From assembly GCA_016936535.1 (NCBI GenBank), contig JAFGXP010000001.1:20935-84934 (forward strand): 64,000 nucleotides of DNA, written 5' to 3'. The DNA is from Thiotrichales bacterium. GTDB lineage: Bacteria > Pseudomonadota > Gammaproteobacteria > Thiomicrospirales > Thiomicrospiraceae. Every line of letters starts with the position of its first letter. Within the stretch, counting starts at the first letter, position 1. The notes under the pieces are model-generated. The model worked only from the letters and a program-made list of their open reading frames with translations, was not told the DNA's origin and searched no databases. Below are positions 1-9,835 of this stretch, piece by piece. A program made the translations under genes and the position numbers.

Positions 1-1079
1 AGCAATACTAAACGCTGGTCAGCAAAGGCGGTTCGTGCTGTTTTCAAGGTTGCCATCAGCTCGGTCGGATGGTGGCCATAATCATCCACAAGGGTAACGA
101 CCCGCCCACCAATCTGACGCTGCGGATAAACTTCAAATCGTCGCCCCACACCGGCAAACTCAGCCAAAGCTTGCACAATCGCCGAAAACTCCACCTCCAA
201 CTCCAAAGCAACACTAATTGCTGCCAAGGCATTCAATACATTATGCTCACCGGGCAGGTTCAGCGTGATTGGGATACGCGGTTCCTGCCCACGTAGTTGC
301 AAATCAAAATGCGTACGCATTCCGTCCGCTCGTAGGTTCACCGCTCGCACATCGGCCTGATCACTGAAACCGTAACCGATAAATTTACGGCTGATTTTGG
401 GCAAGAGTTGACGAATATTTTCATCTTCCAAGCAAACAATCACCTTGCCATAAAAGGGCAAGCGATGGATAAACTCAATAAAGGTATTTTCAAGATTACG
501 GTAGTCCCCTTGATAGGTTTCCATATGATCTTGATCGACATTGGTGATGACCGACAGCATCGGCGCAAGATGCAAAAAGGAAGCATCCGATTCATCCGCC
601 TCAGCCACCAGATAACGACTGGCTCCCAAGCGAGCGTTACTGCCAATTTGATTAAGCTTGCCACCAATTACATAGGTCGGATCAATGCCGGCCTGGGTTA
701 ATACGGCGGCTGTCAAGCTGGTGGTGGTGGTCTTGCCATGCGTACCGGCAATGGCGATACCAAAGCGCATACGCATCAGTTCGGCTAGCATCTCGGCACG
801 GGGAATGACCGGAATCCGTGCTTCACGCGCCCATTCCACTTCTGGATTGTCTTTGCCGATTGCGGTAGAAACAACGACCACATCGGAGCGCTTAACATGC
901 TCAGCGTTGTGTCCCATCTGCACCACAGCACCGAGCTGGAGCAGATGCTCAACGGTTGGGTTTTTACGGATGTCGGAACCACTCACGCGATAGCCGAGAT
1001 TCAGACAGACTTCAGCAATCCCCGCCATCCCCACACCACCAATGCCGACAAAATGAATTTGTTGAACCTGTTCCTTCAT
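1..1079 (-). CDS. murC: UDP-N-acetylmuramate--L-alanine ligase MurC (5' part, runs off the left edge)
   Basis: MurC adds L-alanine to UDP-MurNAc in the cytoplasm, the first amino-acid step of peptidoglycan precursor synthesis. About 359 codons are present from the ATG at 1079; the last ~110 residues of a normal MurC lie outside the window. Visible are the N-terminal nucleotide-fold motif [12 protein letters not shown] (residues 9-20), the ATP loop GTHGKTTTT (112-120), the central-domain stretch [10 protein letters not shown] and [11 protein letters not shown]. In most gammaproteobacteria murC directly follows murG, but here murG ends about 13 kb upstream and sufS lies between with its own terminator, so murC probably has its own promoter in 1080-1177. 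Identification is secure. Confidence 0.95.
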   Translation of the reverse strand, partial: MKEQVQQIHFVGIGGVGMAGIAEVCLNLGYRVSGSDIRKNPTVEHLLQLGAVVQMGHNAEHVKRSDVVVVSTAIGKDNPEVEWAREARIPVIPRAEMLAELMRMRFGIAIAGTHGKTTTTSLTAAVLTQAGIDPTYVIGGKLNQIGSNARLGASRYLVAEADESDASFLHLAPMLSVITNVDQDHMETYQGDYRNLENTFIEFIHRLPFYGKVIVCLEDENIRQLLPKISRKFIGYGFSDQADVRAVNLRADGMRTHFDLQLRGQEPRIPITLNLPGEHNVLNALAAISVALELEVEFSAIVQALAEFAGVGRRFEVYPQRQIGGRVVTLVDDYGHHPTELMATLKTARTAFADQRLVL

Positions 1080-1177
1080 ACACTCTATATTTTGCCTAAT
1101 TGAAACTGCGCATATCATACAACGGCTAAACCGTGATGAGGCGGCTTTTTCTCGACCGCTTTAATGGGGTAAAAACG

Positions 1178-1210
1178 AAAAAACCCATTGCTGCGAAACA
1201 ACAATGGGTT
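1178..1210 (-). terminator. Rho-independent terminator after sufS
   Basis: Perfect 9-bp inverted repeat (1182-1190 with 1202-1210, 11-nt loop) followed on the minus strand by a run of six T. It lies 35 nt beyond the sufS stop codon and closes the suf operon before murC. Confidence 0.8.
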
Positions 1211-1244
1211 AATAATTCAGACCAATTTAAACGCCTTGGTCGTT

Positions 1245-2465
1245 TTACAGCAGCATCGCCTTCGCCTCTTGTAAGGCCGCAACCAAACGATCAATATCCG
1301 CAAAATTATTATAGACTCCAAACGAAGCACGAATTGTGGCTGGCACCTTAAAATGTTGCATAACAGGCATAGCACAATGATGACTGGCGCGTAAAGCAAT
1401 CCCGTCTTGATCCATTAAGGTGGCCATATCGTGTGGATGCACCCCCTCAATCACAAACGAAATCACGCCCCCTTTCTCAGCCGCCTGACCAATAAACCGC
1501 AAGCCCTCAATTTCTTTTAAGCGGTCGGTCGCATAAGCTAGGAGCTGCGCTTCATAGGCCGCAATTTCCGGCAAACCAATCTCTTGTAAAAAACGAATCG
1601 CTTCGGCCAAACCGATCGCGCCTTCAATATGCGGAGTACCGGCTTCAAACTTATAAGGCAGGATGTTGTATTCGGTTTTTTCAAAGGTTACCGAATAAAT
1701 CATATCGCCCCCACCTTGGTAAGGCGGCATGGCTTCTAACAAGGCTTCTTTGGCGTAAAGTACACCAATGCCGGTTGGACCGTACATTTTATGCCCCGAA
1801 AGTGCATAAAAATCACAATCCAAATCGCGCACATCCACCGGCATATGTGGGGTGGCTTGGGCACCATCCACCAAAACTTTCGCGCCAACCGCGTGCGCAA
1901 TTTGCGCCATAGCCTTAACGGGATTGATGGTACCCAGGGCGTTTGACATTTGGGTTACCGCTAACAACTTGGTTTTGGCGGAAACCATTCCTTGCAGTGC
2001 ATTTAAACAGATTTCACCGCGATCATTCATCGGCAAAACCGACAAACGAATGCCAATTTGATCGCGCAACAGCTGCCAAGGCACAATATTTGAATGATGC
2101 TCCATCTCCGTGATGATGATTTCATCACCGGCTTGTAGATTCGTACGCGCCCAAGACTGAGCCACCAAATTAATGGCTTCGGTGACCCCTCTCACAAACA
2201 CAATTTCCCGAGTCGAAGCAGCATTTAAAAACTGACGTGTGGTTTCTCGCGCGCCCTCGTATAACTCGGTAGCGCGTTCACTCAAGCCGTAAACCCCACG
2301 ATGAACATTGGCATTCTGCTGGGCATAGTAGGTCGTAATCGCATCAATCACCCGCTGCGGTTTTTGCGAGGTTGCCCCATTGTCCAAATAGACTAACGAC
2401 TGACCATTTTCCTTTTGATTCAAAATTGGAAATTGGCTACGGATTTCAGCAAATTTTGCGTTCAT
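1245..2465 (-). CDS. sufS: Cysteine desulfurase SufS
   Basis: PLP enzyme that takes sulfur from cysteine and delivers it as persulfide to the SufBCD Fe-S scaffold. The ATG at 2465 is chosen over an upstream codon at 2483 because AAGAAGAG precedes it at good spacing; this gives 406 residues, the usual length. The PLP lysine lies in LSGHKMYGPTGIGVLYA and the catalytic cysteine in RASHHCAMPV near the C-terminus; HRGVY of the N-terminal lobe is also clear. It is the last gene of sufBCDS and is followed by a terminator. No sufE, sufU or sufA is adjacent, so the sulfur-transfer partner must be encoded elsewhere. Confidence 0.95.
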   Translation of the reverse strand: MNAKFAEIRSQFPILNQKENGQSLVYLDNGATSQKPQRVIDAITTYYAQQNANVHRGVYGLSERATELYEGARETTRQFLNAASTREIVFVRGVTEAINLVAQSWARTNLQAGDEIIITEMEHHSNIVPWQLLRDQIGIRLSVLPMNDRGEICLNALQGMVSAKTKLLAVTQMSNALGTINPVKAMAQIAHAVGAKVLVDGAQATPHMPVDVRDLDCDFYALSGHKMYGPTGIGVLYAKEALLEAMPPYQGGGDMIYSVTFEKTEYNILPYKFEAGTPHIEGAIGLAEAIRFLQEIGLPEIAAYEAQLLAYATDRLKEIEGLRFIGQAAEKGGVISFVIEGVHPHDMATLMDQDGIALRASHHCAMPVMQHFKVPATIRASFGVYNNFADIDRLVAALQEAKAMLL

Positions 2466-2514
2466 AAACACTCTTCTTAACACAGTCGGTTAAATCAGGA
2501 ACAACGCAGCCGTT

Positions 2515-3837
2515 TTAAGGTAAATGCGTCTGCTGCAATGCCAAGGCTAAGCGCTCCATCACCCAGCGCCGAATCGGCTCTTGGCGAACCACTTCTGCTG
2601 GCTCAAGCAAGAAGGCTTGGGTAATCATCCGCAAAGCATCTGCTTTATGGATGCCACGCGCTTGCAAGTAAAAAATCTGGTTTTTATCAATTTGGCCAGA
2701 GGCAGAGCCGTGCGAACACTTCACATCGTCCGCATAGATTTCCAACTTTGGCTTCGTGTTCATCTTGGCAAAATCAGACAACAACAGGTTTTTATTATCC
2801 ATCTGTCCATCCGTTTTCTGCGCTTGTTGATCCACCCGAATCATCCCGTCAAAAACGCCAATTGCTTGGTCCTCTAATACAAACTTATGCAACTGACGAC
2901 TGAACCCCTTCGCCTGATTGTGATGGGTGCAGGTACGAGAATCAACGGTTTGCGCACCCAAGCCAATACAAGCACTGTTCTGTTGATTTTCAATCTGCTC
3001 GCCATCCATAAACAAATGATTTTGGTGACGACTGAGTTGAGAACCTATTGCCCCATAGAAAGTTGTAAACTGACTGGCCTCGGCTTGATAAATAAACTGA
3101 TTATTAAAATAAAAACTATCGCGGTTTTGCTCTTGCAACAGAATTTGCTGCACGCGGGCGTGCTTACCAAGTTCTATTTCGGTCACCACATTGACACAAC
3201 CGGCACCTTGCGATTGCAAAGAAACATATCGCTCAATCAGTGTGACTTCGGCGTTTTCGCCCACCGACACGCGCTGACGAAGCACACTGTGGTGCAACGG
3301 CTGTGTCTGTAGATGCAATACAAAAATCGGCAAGGATAAGGTGACATTCGCTGCCACTTCAAGCACCATACCATCCTGAAATAACATCGAGTTTAAACTG
3401 GCAAATGGCTCCGCTAAAACCGTATCTTGATTGGCAAACAAGCCGCCTAACTCAGTATTAGCCTGTAAGGCATCGGCAAAACTTTCGAGAAGAACACCGG
3501 CAGGAAGCTGCGACAATTCATCCGATAAGGTCTCACAAAAATGGCCATCGACCCAGACCAGTTTGATAACCGGAAAACTCGGCATCCAGGCTTGCCAGTT
3601 CGCCACAGGCTGGGAGATACCCTGTTGAGAAAAATGCTGGGCAAGAAATCCGCTGAGCTTGCTGTACTTCCAATCTTCGTCTTTAGCGGTTGGAAAAGCC
3701 TGCTCAACAAAGCGCTCTTGCGCCTGCTGGCGAACCTTGCTCAAAAACGGGTTTTGCGACGTCTGAGCAATCTGCTGCGCCTGCTGCAAATAGAAATCGA
3801 GCGCTTGTTGCGCAATGGGGGAGCGTTTTTTTACCAT
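2515..3837 (-). CDS. sufD: Fe-S cluster assembly protein SufD
   Basis: Subunit of the SufBC2D complex that builds Fe-S clusters under oxidative or iron-limited conditions. The 440-residue product has a variable helical N-terminus (note TAKDEDWKYSKLS, typical of SufD) followed by the beta-helix core. The C-terminal SufBD signature is clear: DDVKCSHGSASGQID, then FYLQARGIHKADALRMITQAF. Residues CSHG correspond to the conserved Cys-His region at the SufB-SufD interface. The gene lies 18 nt after sufC and 31 nt before the upstream end of sufS, consistent with one transcript. Confidence 0.95.
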   Translation of the reverse strand: MVKKRSPIAQQALDFYLQQAQQIAQTSQNPFLSKVRQQAQERFVEQAFPTAKDEDWKYSKLSGFLAQHFSQQGISQPVANWQAWMPSFPVIKLVWVDGHFCETLSDELSQLPAGVLLESFADALQANTELGGLFANQDTVLAEPFASLNSMLFQDGMVLEVAANVTLSLPIFVLHLQTQPLHHSVLRQRVSVGENAEVTLIERYVSLQSQGAGCVNVVTEIELGKHARVQQILLQEQNRDSFYFNNQFIYQAEASQFTTFYGAIGSQLSRHQNHLFMDGEQIENQQNSACIGLGAQTVDSRTCTHHNQAKGFSRQLHKFVLEDQAIGVFDGMIRVDQQAQKTDGQMDNKNLLLSDFAKMNTKPKLEIYADDVKCSHGSASGQIDKNQIFYLQARGIHKADALRMITQAFLLEPAEVVRQEPIRRWVMERLALALQQTHLP

Positions 3838-3855
3838 CCGAAAATCTCCCTTACC

Positions 3856-4614
3856 TTACGCGTTTTGATACTGCTGAATAATCTCATCGTATCCGTTTTT
3901 CTCAAGCTCAAGCGCCAGTTCAAAACCACCGGATTTAATGATGCGGCCGTCATAGAGCACGTGAACGTGATCCGGTTTGATGTAATCCAGCAGACGCTGA
4001 TAATGGGTCACAACAATAAAACTTCGCTGAGGTGAGCGTAATGCATTCACCCCATTTGCCACCAAACGCAGGGCATCAATATCAAGACCGGAGTCGGTTT
4101 CATCCATAATGCACAGCTTGGGCTCCAGCAAAGCCATTTGAAAAATATCGTTACGTTTTTTCTCACCGCCAGAAAACCCAACATTGACCGAACGCTCAAG
4201 TAGATCGGCTCGCATTTCTAATAACGCGATGCGCTCTTTCGCAAACTCGTCAAAATCAAACATATCCAATGCCGGCAGCCCACGTTCCTGACGCACTGCA
4301 TTGACGGCGGTCTGCATAAACAACTTATTACTGACCCCCGGAATTTCCACCGGATACTGAAACGCCAAAAAGAGTCCTTTACGGGCGCGCTCCTCCGGAT
4401 CCAACGCCAATAAATCTTCGCCATCAAAATCGACGGCACCCGCAGAGACTTCGTAGTCTTCACGCCCAGCCAACACACTGGCTAAGGTACTTTTTCCCGC
4501 CCCGTTAGGGCCCATAATGGCATGTACTTCGCCGGCATTTACCTGCAAGTTCAGTCCTTTTAGAATCACTTTCTCATCAATTTGAGCTTGCAGATTTTCA
4601 ATGTTTAATAACAT
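3856..4614 (-). CDS. sufC: Fe-S cluster assembly ATPase SufC
   Basis: ABC-type ATPase that powers SufB-SufD rearrangement during cluster assembly; a soluble protein, not a transporter. The 252 residues include Walker A GPNGAGKST (about 36-44), the SufC-type signature FSGGEKKRNDIFQMALL, Walker B CIMDETDSGLDIDAL and the switch histidine in VVTHYQRLLDYI. The spacing of the family motifs is normal and the gene ends 18 nt before sufD. A 103-nt gap containing a strong hairpin separates it from sufB upstream. Confidence 0.96.
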   Translation of the reverse strand: MLLNIENLQAQIDEKVILKGLNLQVNAGEVHAIMGPNGAGKSTLASVLAGREDYEVSAGAVDFDGEDLLALDPEERARKGLFLAFQYPVEIPGVSNKLFMQTAVNAVRQERGLPALDMFDFDEFAKERIALLEMRADLLERSVNVGFSGGEKKRNDIFQMALLEPKLCIMDETDSGLDIDALRLVANGVNALRSPQRSFIVVTHYQRLLDYIKPDHVHVLYDGRIIKSGGFELALELEKNGYDEIIQQYQNA

Positions 4615-4643
4615 GTTTACAGCCTTTTATCTGGTAACCTGTA

Positions 4644-4678
4644 AGAGCCAAATATCCATCTTTTCGGTTTTTGGCTCT
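4644..4678 (-). promoter_or_regulatory. Intra-operon hairpin between sufB and sufC
   Basis: Perfect 9-bp inverted repeat (4644-4652 with 4670-4678) with a 17-nt loop, in the 103-nt gap between sufB and sufC. No T-run follows on the minus strand, so it is not a classical terminator. It could be an RNA-processing or partial-attenuation structure that sets the sufB to sufCDS ratio. The repeat is seen directly; the function is inference. Confidence 0.5.
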
Positions 4679-4717
4679 GTGCTTATTGAGGGTTTCATCA
4701 ACGCGCTTTAGGGCGTT

Positions 4718-6214
4718 TTACCCTACCGAACCCTCTAAGGAAATCGCCAACAACTCTTCCGCCTCTTGAGCAAATTCTAACGGCAGCTCAGAAAAAACCT
4801 CTTTGCAAAAGCCGTTAACAATCATCGAAATCGCATCCTGCTCGGAAATACCGCGCTGCTGACAATAAAACAACTGATCTTCGCCAATACGCGAGGTCGT
4901 GGCCTCATGTTCAATCTGTGCGGTGGCGTTTTCCACTTCAATGTACGGGAACGTATGCGCACCACACTGGTCACCAATCAACATCGAGTCACACTGTGTA
5001 AAGTTACGCGCGCCCTCCGCTGAGGCCAAAATTTTGACTTCACCACGATAGGTGTTATCGCTTTTGCCGGCGGATAATCCCTTAGAAATGATCGTGCTGC
5101 GCGTATTCTTACCGATGTGAATCATTTTCGTGCCGGTGTCCGCTTGCTGGCGACGGTTGGTCAAGGCCACCGAGTAAAATTCGCCAATGGAATTATCCCC
5201 TTTCAAAATACAGCTGGGGTATTTCCATGTAATGGCCGAACCGGTTTCCGCTTGCGTCCAAGACAACTTAGCATTGCGACCCTCACAAATGCCACGCTTG
5301 GTGACAAAATTTAAAATACCGCCTTCGCAGTTTTCATCCCCTGGGTACCAGTTTTGCACAGTAGAGTATTTGACCTCAGCATCTTCATGCACAATCACCT
5401 CAACCACCGCCGCATGCAGCTGATAGGTATCGCGAACCGGAGCAGAGCAACCCTCAAGATAACTCACATAGCTACCCTTTTCCGCCACAAGAATGGTTCG
5501 CTCAAACTGACCGGTTTTGGCCTCGTTAATTCGGAAATAGGTAGAAAGATCCATCGGACAGCGCACGCCTGGTGGAACATAAACAAAAGTACCGTCTGAG
5601 GCGACCGCAGAATTTAAGGCCGCAAAATAGTTGTCATAATAGGGAACAACGGTGCCCATGTATTTTTGCACCAATTCTGGGTGTTCTTGAACCGCTTCAG
5701 AGAAAGAGCAAAAAATAATCCCGTATTTCGCAAGCTCTTCTCGCTTGGTGGTGGAGACCGAAATCGAGTCAAAAATCGCATCCACAGCAACATTGGCATC
5801 GTTATCGCCAATCGGCACGCCCAGAGCCGCAAAAGCTTTGGCGACTTCTGGATCAATCGCTTGAGCGTCATCCGTGCCACAGCTTCCAGCACAGTTGCCG
5901 CATTCTGGGGCAGAATAGTAAGAATAATCTTGGTAATCGAGCGGGGCATATTTGGCTTTAGCCCAATGCGGTTCGCGCATGGTCTGCCAGTGGGCAAACG
6001 CTTTTAAGCGGAAATCCAGCATCCATTGCGGCTCATTTTTCTTTGCGGAAATGGCACGCACTACCTGCTCGTTAATGCCTTTTTCAAAGGTTTCAACGTG
6101 CGTTTTGGTCTCAAACCCTTCGCGGTAATTGAACTTCTTTTGAAGAATCTGATTAATCTCTTCGTATTCACTCTGCGCGGGTGTCAGATCGATCATTTGC
6201 TTTGCTTCAGCCAT
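4718..6214 (-). CDS. sufB: Fe-S cluster assembly scaffold SufB
   Basis: Scaffold subunit on which the Suf system assembles Fe-S clusters. At 498 residues it has the usual length. The family signatures are complete: [37 protein letters not shown] (the cysteine implicated in persulfide acceptance) and the C-terminal [20 protein letters not shown]. It is the first gene of sufBCDS. The 144-nt upstream gap has no regulator gene (no iscR or sufR is adjacent), so regulation would act in trans. I could not assign a convincing IscR site. Confidence 0.96.
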   Translation of the reverse strand: MAEAKQMIDLTPAQSEYEEINQILQKKFNYREGFETKTHVETFEKGINEQVVRAISAKKNEPQWMLDFRLKAFAHWQTMREPHWAKAKYAPLDYQDYSYYSAPECGNCAGSCGTDDAQAIDPEVAKAFAALGVPIGDNDANVAVDAIFDSISVSTTKREELAKYGIIFCSFSEAVQEHPELVQKYMGTVVPYYDNYFAALNSAVASDGTFVYVPPGVRCPMDLSTYFRINEAKTGQFERTILVAEKGSYVSYLEGCSAPVRDTYQLHAAVVEVIVHEDAEVKYSTVQNWYPGDENCEGGILNFVTKRGICEGRNAKLSWTQAETGSAITWKYPSCILKGDNSIGEFYSVALTNRRQQADTGTKMIHIGKNTRSTIISKGLSAGKSDNTYRGEVKILASAEGARNFTQCDSMLIGDQCGAHTFPYIEVENATAQIEHEATTSRIGEDQLFYCQQRGISEQDAISMIVNGFCKEVFSELPLEFAQEAEELLAISLEGSVG

Positions 6215-6358
6215 ATCACTAACGCCTAATATGTAAATTTCGGGGTATTTTAGTAGGTTATTCCACCAAAGTCCATTTCGTGCCGTGGATGGACCACCGC
6301 AAGGGAGTTCTTTACCCCAAAAAATACAAGGTTATTTTGGTGAAAATTCAACGGCTTA

Positions 6359-7090
6359 TTATACGGTCTTGCTCGGCGAATCACAGGTCAAAAGCGCGCT
6401 TTCCAACCAAACAAGATCGAGCGCCTCACCTTCAATTCTCAACTGCCCTAAAAACAAGGAGGGCAAGAGTTCGGCAGCGGCAAATAAATCCCAACGCAGC
6501 GCTGAACCTTCAATCTGCACCCAATTAGCATATTCCTGGGTAGCTAAAACTCCTTGCACACGAGCTATGCGCATACCCAGAGCGCTTTTGGCATTATCCA
6601 GAACCATTAACACCTGCTCCAAATTTGGGCGTTCCAAGCAGAAGGTGTGTGTTTGCCAAGTATCCACTGGCTTTTGCACAGCCGTAAAATCCAATGAAGG
6701 ACGTAAGGTGTCGAAAAGTCCGCTGGGCAAGGCGTGTTGCACGCTCAATCGGATTGGCAAATCAGGGGCTTGCTGACGCAGCCATTGTTGCCAACGCTGT
6801 TGCAGCTCTAAACTGGTGGCCTCCAGAAAATGTAACACTACCAGCTGTGCCGCTTGCAATAAACACTGCAATTTTGCCTCAAGCCACGCATCGCGAGATT
6901 GTTGCCAAAAACTTCGGGCATCCACCACCAAACAACGAACTGTGTTTGAATCCGATTTCAAGAGCGGCAAGGCGTTAAAAGGCACCGGTTCAATGAGGCA
7001 ACCTACACGATCTTGCCAGGCTTGAGCCAAACGTCGCTTGCCACATCCGGGCAAACCGAAAAGCTGAAGGCACTGTGGCTTTGCACCCAT
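6359..7090 (-). CDS. Degenerate CobW/COG0523-like P-loop protein linked to zinc uptake
   Basis: 243-residue protein starting 21 nt after znuA on the same strand. The N-terminus LFGLPGCGKRRLA (about 10-22) resembles a Walker A loop but has Arg where the G1 motif needs Thr or Ser. The mid part (VRCLVVDARSFWQQ, then a Leu/Gln-rich helix and LFDTLRP) and the C-terminal part (HTFCLERPNLEQVLMVLD, ARVQGVLA) follow the layout of COG0523 metal-chaperone GTPases, whose C-terminal domain has similar F...L and RVKG elements. The CxCC metal motif and the NKxD guanine motif are not visible. Family assignment is therefore by layout and context; a different P-loop family remains possible. If correct, it is a shortened, probably GTP-hydrolysis-deficient relative placed with zinc import. 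Confidence 0.5.
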   Translation of the reverse strand: MGAKPQCLQLFGLPGCGKRRLAQAWQDRVGCLIEPVPFNALPLLKSDSNTVRCLVVDARSFWQQSRDAWLEAKLQCLLQAAQLVVLHFLEATSLELQQRWQQWLRQQAPDLPIRLSVQHALPSGLFDTLRPSLDFTAVQKPVDTWQTHTFCLERPNLEQVLMVLDNAKSALGMRIARVQGVLATQEYANWVQIEGSALRWDLFAAAELLPSLFLGQLRIEGEALDLVWLESALLTCDSPSKTV

Positions 7091-7111
7091 TCTGCATTCC
7101 CTCTAAGGTTT

Positions 7112-8071
7112 CTAAGGTTGCGTTGCGCTCGGCGTCAAACACTCGGTTAATGAACGCGTGACATAACGGGTGAAATCATCGTAATACAAAAAACCTTGGG
7201 CGCGTGCTTTCGGTTCGGCTAACAAATATTGAGTCCCCATCGGATCGAGCATTCCAATTTTTGCAGAAGTTCCAGCAGTCAAGGCCTCCACCTGCTTGGT
7301 TGGAAACTGCGGCTCTTGGAACACACATTGCACATCACTCTCCTGTACGCGGGCACGTAACGCTTGCATCCGTTTTAAACTGGGTGGAACTTCGGGGTTC
7401 AAACGAATCGACCCCACACCCTTTAATCCATAATGGGCTTCGAAATACTGGTAAGCATCGTGCAAAACCAAAAACCCCATGTTGCGAACCTCAGCCAGTT
7501 GCTGTTGATTCTGTTGATCTTGCTCCTGTAATTTGGCCAACCAAGCCTGTTCACGCTGCTGATACAAACCTGCTTTCTCAGGGGACTGCTTTTGCAACCA
7601 TGCGGACGCCGCACGAACCATCAGTTCAGCATTGTGTGGAGCCATCCATAGGTGACCGTCATATCGCAAAGCGGAGTGCTCCCCTCCTTCCTCTGGGCTA
7701 TGTGAATGCATTTTCTTCTCCCACAATCCACCTTGGCGAATCGGTAGTGTTTGCACCCCAGCCAGCTCACTCAACGCCAAGTGTGTGGCCGAAATCCCTT
7801 GTGCCGGCTTATTCACCCAAGCATCGACCGGCGAACCCACCCGTAATAGCAAATCGGCATTTTGCAAACTCTGCCAATGCGATGGCTTAAGCTGAAAGCC
7901 ATGCGGACTCACACCCGGCTTGAGTAAAATCTCAATACGATCTTCGGGCTCTAACAAAGGGGCAATCATGCCGGCCAAGGGCGGAATCGTTACCGTAATT
8001 TGTACGGCTGCTGCCGGTAGGGCTAATGCCGACGCGCAAATGGCCGCCAAAACAAACGTCATTTTTTTCAT
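7112..8071 (-). CDS. znuA: Zinc ABC transporter periplasmic binding protein ZnuA
   Basis: Cluster A-I solute-binding protein that captures Zn2+ in the periplasm for ZnuBC. A Sec signal peptide is clear (MKKMTFVLAAICASALALPAA, cleavage near residue 22). ZnuA features follow: VSPHGFQLKPS with a metal-binding His, a short His/acidic loop HSHSPEEGGEHS, HLWMAPHNA with a second metal His, and LHDAYQYFEAHYGLKG with a third. At 319 residues it is normal in size. It is divergent from znuCB and is followed by the CobW-like gene. Confidence 0.93.
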   Translation of the reverse strand: MKKMTFVLAAICASALALPAAAVQITVTIPPLAGMIAPLLEPEDRIEILLKPGVSPHGFQLKPSHWQSLQNADLLLRVGSPVDAWVNKPAQGISATHLALSELAGVQTLPIRQGGLWEKKMHSHSPEEGGEHSALRYDGHLWMAPHNAELMVRAASAWLQKQSPEKAGLYQQREQAWLAKLQEQDQQNQQQLAEVRNMGFLVLHDAYQYFEAHYGLKGVGSIRLNPEVPPSLKRMQALRARVQESDVQCVFQEPQFPTKQVEALTAGTSAKIGMLDPMGTQYLLAEPKARAQGFLYYDDFTRYVTRSLTECLTPSATQP

Positions 8072-8219
8072 TTTTTTACTCCAAAAAAACTTTAAGAAGA
8101 CAAACTCGCGCTAGATTTCGCTAAAAAATCTGTTAAACCGACCAGGATTACCGATAATAGCGCGCAAAAGCCAAGGCTTCAGGGTCGTTCAATTCAGTTT
8201 AGCAAAGGTGTCAAGTTCC

Positions 8220-9032
8220 ATGTCTCAGTGCCATTGTGCCCAACCTCACTCGCAACTGTTATTGCAAGCACGGGGCCTATATCAACAGTTTGCCGATCAG
8301 GAAGTCCTGCAAAACATTGATTTAGAACTTAAATCCGGCGAAATCGTTACCTTGATCGGCCCAAACGGTGCCGGAAAATCGACCTTGCTGAAAATTTTAT
8401 TGGGATTATTGCCGCCGAGCCGCGGCACGGTCTGGCGCCGTCCTGGCCTACGGATTGGTTTTATGCCGCAGAAAATTCAAATCGATCCGACCCTACCGAT
8501 GACGGTAGCACGTTTTTTGGCCTTGGCAAAAACGCCGTCTAACCCTGCAGACAACCCACTGAGCTTCGCGCAGATTTTAGAAGATCTCAATTTGCATGCT
8601 TTGCTTGAGAAACCGATTCAACGGGTTTCCGGCGGCGAAATGCAGCGTGTGTTATTAGCGCGCGCCCTCTGCACTCAGCCCCAACTGTTAGTTCTAGACG
8701 AACCGGTACAAGGCGTGGACATTCAAGGGCAGGCAGAAATTTATCAATACCTTAATCAAATTCGTAACCAGTATCAATTTTCGATTTTAATGGTGAGCCA
8801 CGACCTGCACATTGTGATGCGTCATACCGATCACGTACTGTGCTTAAATCGACACTTTTGTTGCTCCGGCCACCCGCAAGAAGTCAGCCAATCGCCTGAT
8901 TTTATTACCCTATTTGGCACACCAGACCCCGCCATTGCCCTGTATGAACACCATCACAACCCACACACCTGCGAACATACCCACGGCGAAGGTCATCTTC
9001 ACCTGCAAACCGGCGATCAGGAGTCCCGATAA
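8220..9032 (+). CDS. znuC: Zinc ABC transporter ATP-binding protein ZnuC
   Basis: Cytoplasmic ATPase of the zinc importer. The ATG at 8220 is preferred to a GTG at 8208 because AAAGG at 8204-8208 sits at ribosome-binding distance from it, while the GTG has none. Walker A GPNGAGKST, signature VSGGEMQRVLLARAL, Walker B LLVLDEPVQGVD and the switch His in MVSHDLH are intact. The C-terminal tail is His-rich (HHHNPHTCEHTHGEGHLH), as in other zinc-importer ATPases, and suggests metal sensing or binding at the cytoplasmic face. The stop overlaps the znuB start (TAATG). Confidence 0.95.
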   Translation: MSQCHCAQPHSQLLLQARGLYQQFADQEVLQNIDLELKSGEIVTLIGPNGAGKSTLLKILLGLLPPSRGTVWRRPGLRIGFMPQKIQIDPTLPMTVARFLALAKTPSNPADNPLSFAQILEDLNLHALLEKPIQRVSGGEMQRVLLARALCTQPQLLVLDEPVQGVDIQGQAEIYQYLNQIRNQYQFSILMVSHDLHIVMRHTDHVLCLNRHFCCSGHPQEVSQSPDFITLFGTPDPAIALYEHHHNPHTCEHTHGEGHLHLQTGDQESR

Positions 9033-9826
9033 TGTTTGAACTTTCCTCTTTTATGCTGATGGCGCTGCTCGGCGGCTTAGGATTGGCCCTGATTTCAGCA
9101 CCACTTGGCGTGTTTGTGGTTTGGCAACGCCAATCTTACTTTGGCGCCACCTTGGCGCATTCGGCACTGCTTGGCGTCAGCCTTGCCCTGCTGATGCAAA
9201 CCCACTTAACCTTGACACTGGTCATCGTATCCCTGCTGATCGCCTGGGGCATTTTCAGTCTCAGCCACACCAAACAACTTTCGGCTGACACCCTGCTGGG
9301 CATTTTGGCGCACAGCAGTCTGGCGCTGGGGTTAATTATTATTAGCCTGCAAGACTCGGTTCAAATTGATTTGATGGGCTATTTGTTCGGCGACATTCTG
9401 AGCCTAAACACCACCGACTTGCTCTTGATTGGCCTGACTGGAGGACTCATTGCGCTTTTTTACTGGTATCACTGGCAAGACATGCTCAACATCACCTTAA
9501 ACAGCGAGTTAGCACACGTTGAGGGCACGCCGGTCAAGCGTGTCCAACTGCAATTTGTTCTGCTTTTAGCCTTTATGATTGCCCTATCCATGAAGATGGT
9601 TGGTGTTTTATTGGTGACATCCCTACTCATTATTCCGGCTGCAGCCGCTCGTCGATTAGCTCGAACTCCAGAACAGATGTTGCTATGGAGTATGCTACTG
9701 GGGTCGCTGTCGGTGCTCTTAGGCATTCTGGGCTCTTACTGGTACGATCTTCCTACCGGCCCAGCGATTGTGATGGCTGCCACGCTTTTATTTGCCGTTT
9801 TGCTGCTCAAAAAACCCTTTGCCTAA
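9032..9826 (+). CDS. znuB: Zinc ABC transporter permease ZnuB
   Basis: Inner-membrane permease of the ABC-3 family, 264 residues, predicted from hydrophobicity to cross the membrane seven to eight times. It starts FMLMALLGGLGLALISAPLG and contains the family stretch RQSYFGATLAHSALLGVSLA and, later, MVGVLLVTSLLIIPAAAAR. Translationally coupled to znuC and convergent with folA, with only 9 nt between their stop codons. Confidence 0.94.
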   Translation: MFELSSFMLMALLGGLGLALISAPLGVFVVWQRQSYFGATLAHSALLGVSLALLMQTHLTLTLVIVSLLIAWGIFSLSHTKQLSADTLLGILAHSSLALGLIIISLQDSVQIDLMGYLFGDILSLNTTDLLLIGLTGGLIALFYWYHWQDMLNITLNSELAHVEGTPVKRVQLQFVLLLAFMIALSMKMVGVLLVTSLLIIPAAAARRLARTPEQMLLWSMLLGSLSVLLGILGSYWYDLPTGPAIVMAATLLFAVLLLKKPFA

Positions 9827-9835
9827 ACGCCCAAC

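Noticed and set aside
1122..1134. Short inverted repeat ACGG/CCGT before murC
   Set aside because: Only four base pairs, too weak to call an operator or terminator.
7204..7890. 228-codon plus-strand frame
   Set aside because: Lies wholly antisense to znuA, which has signal peptide and metal ligands; no family motif in the antisense product.
8072..8219. Zur operator between znuA and znuC
   Set aside because: A divergent Zur site is expected here, but I could not find a palindrome close to the known GAAATGTTATA-type consensus.
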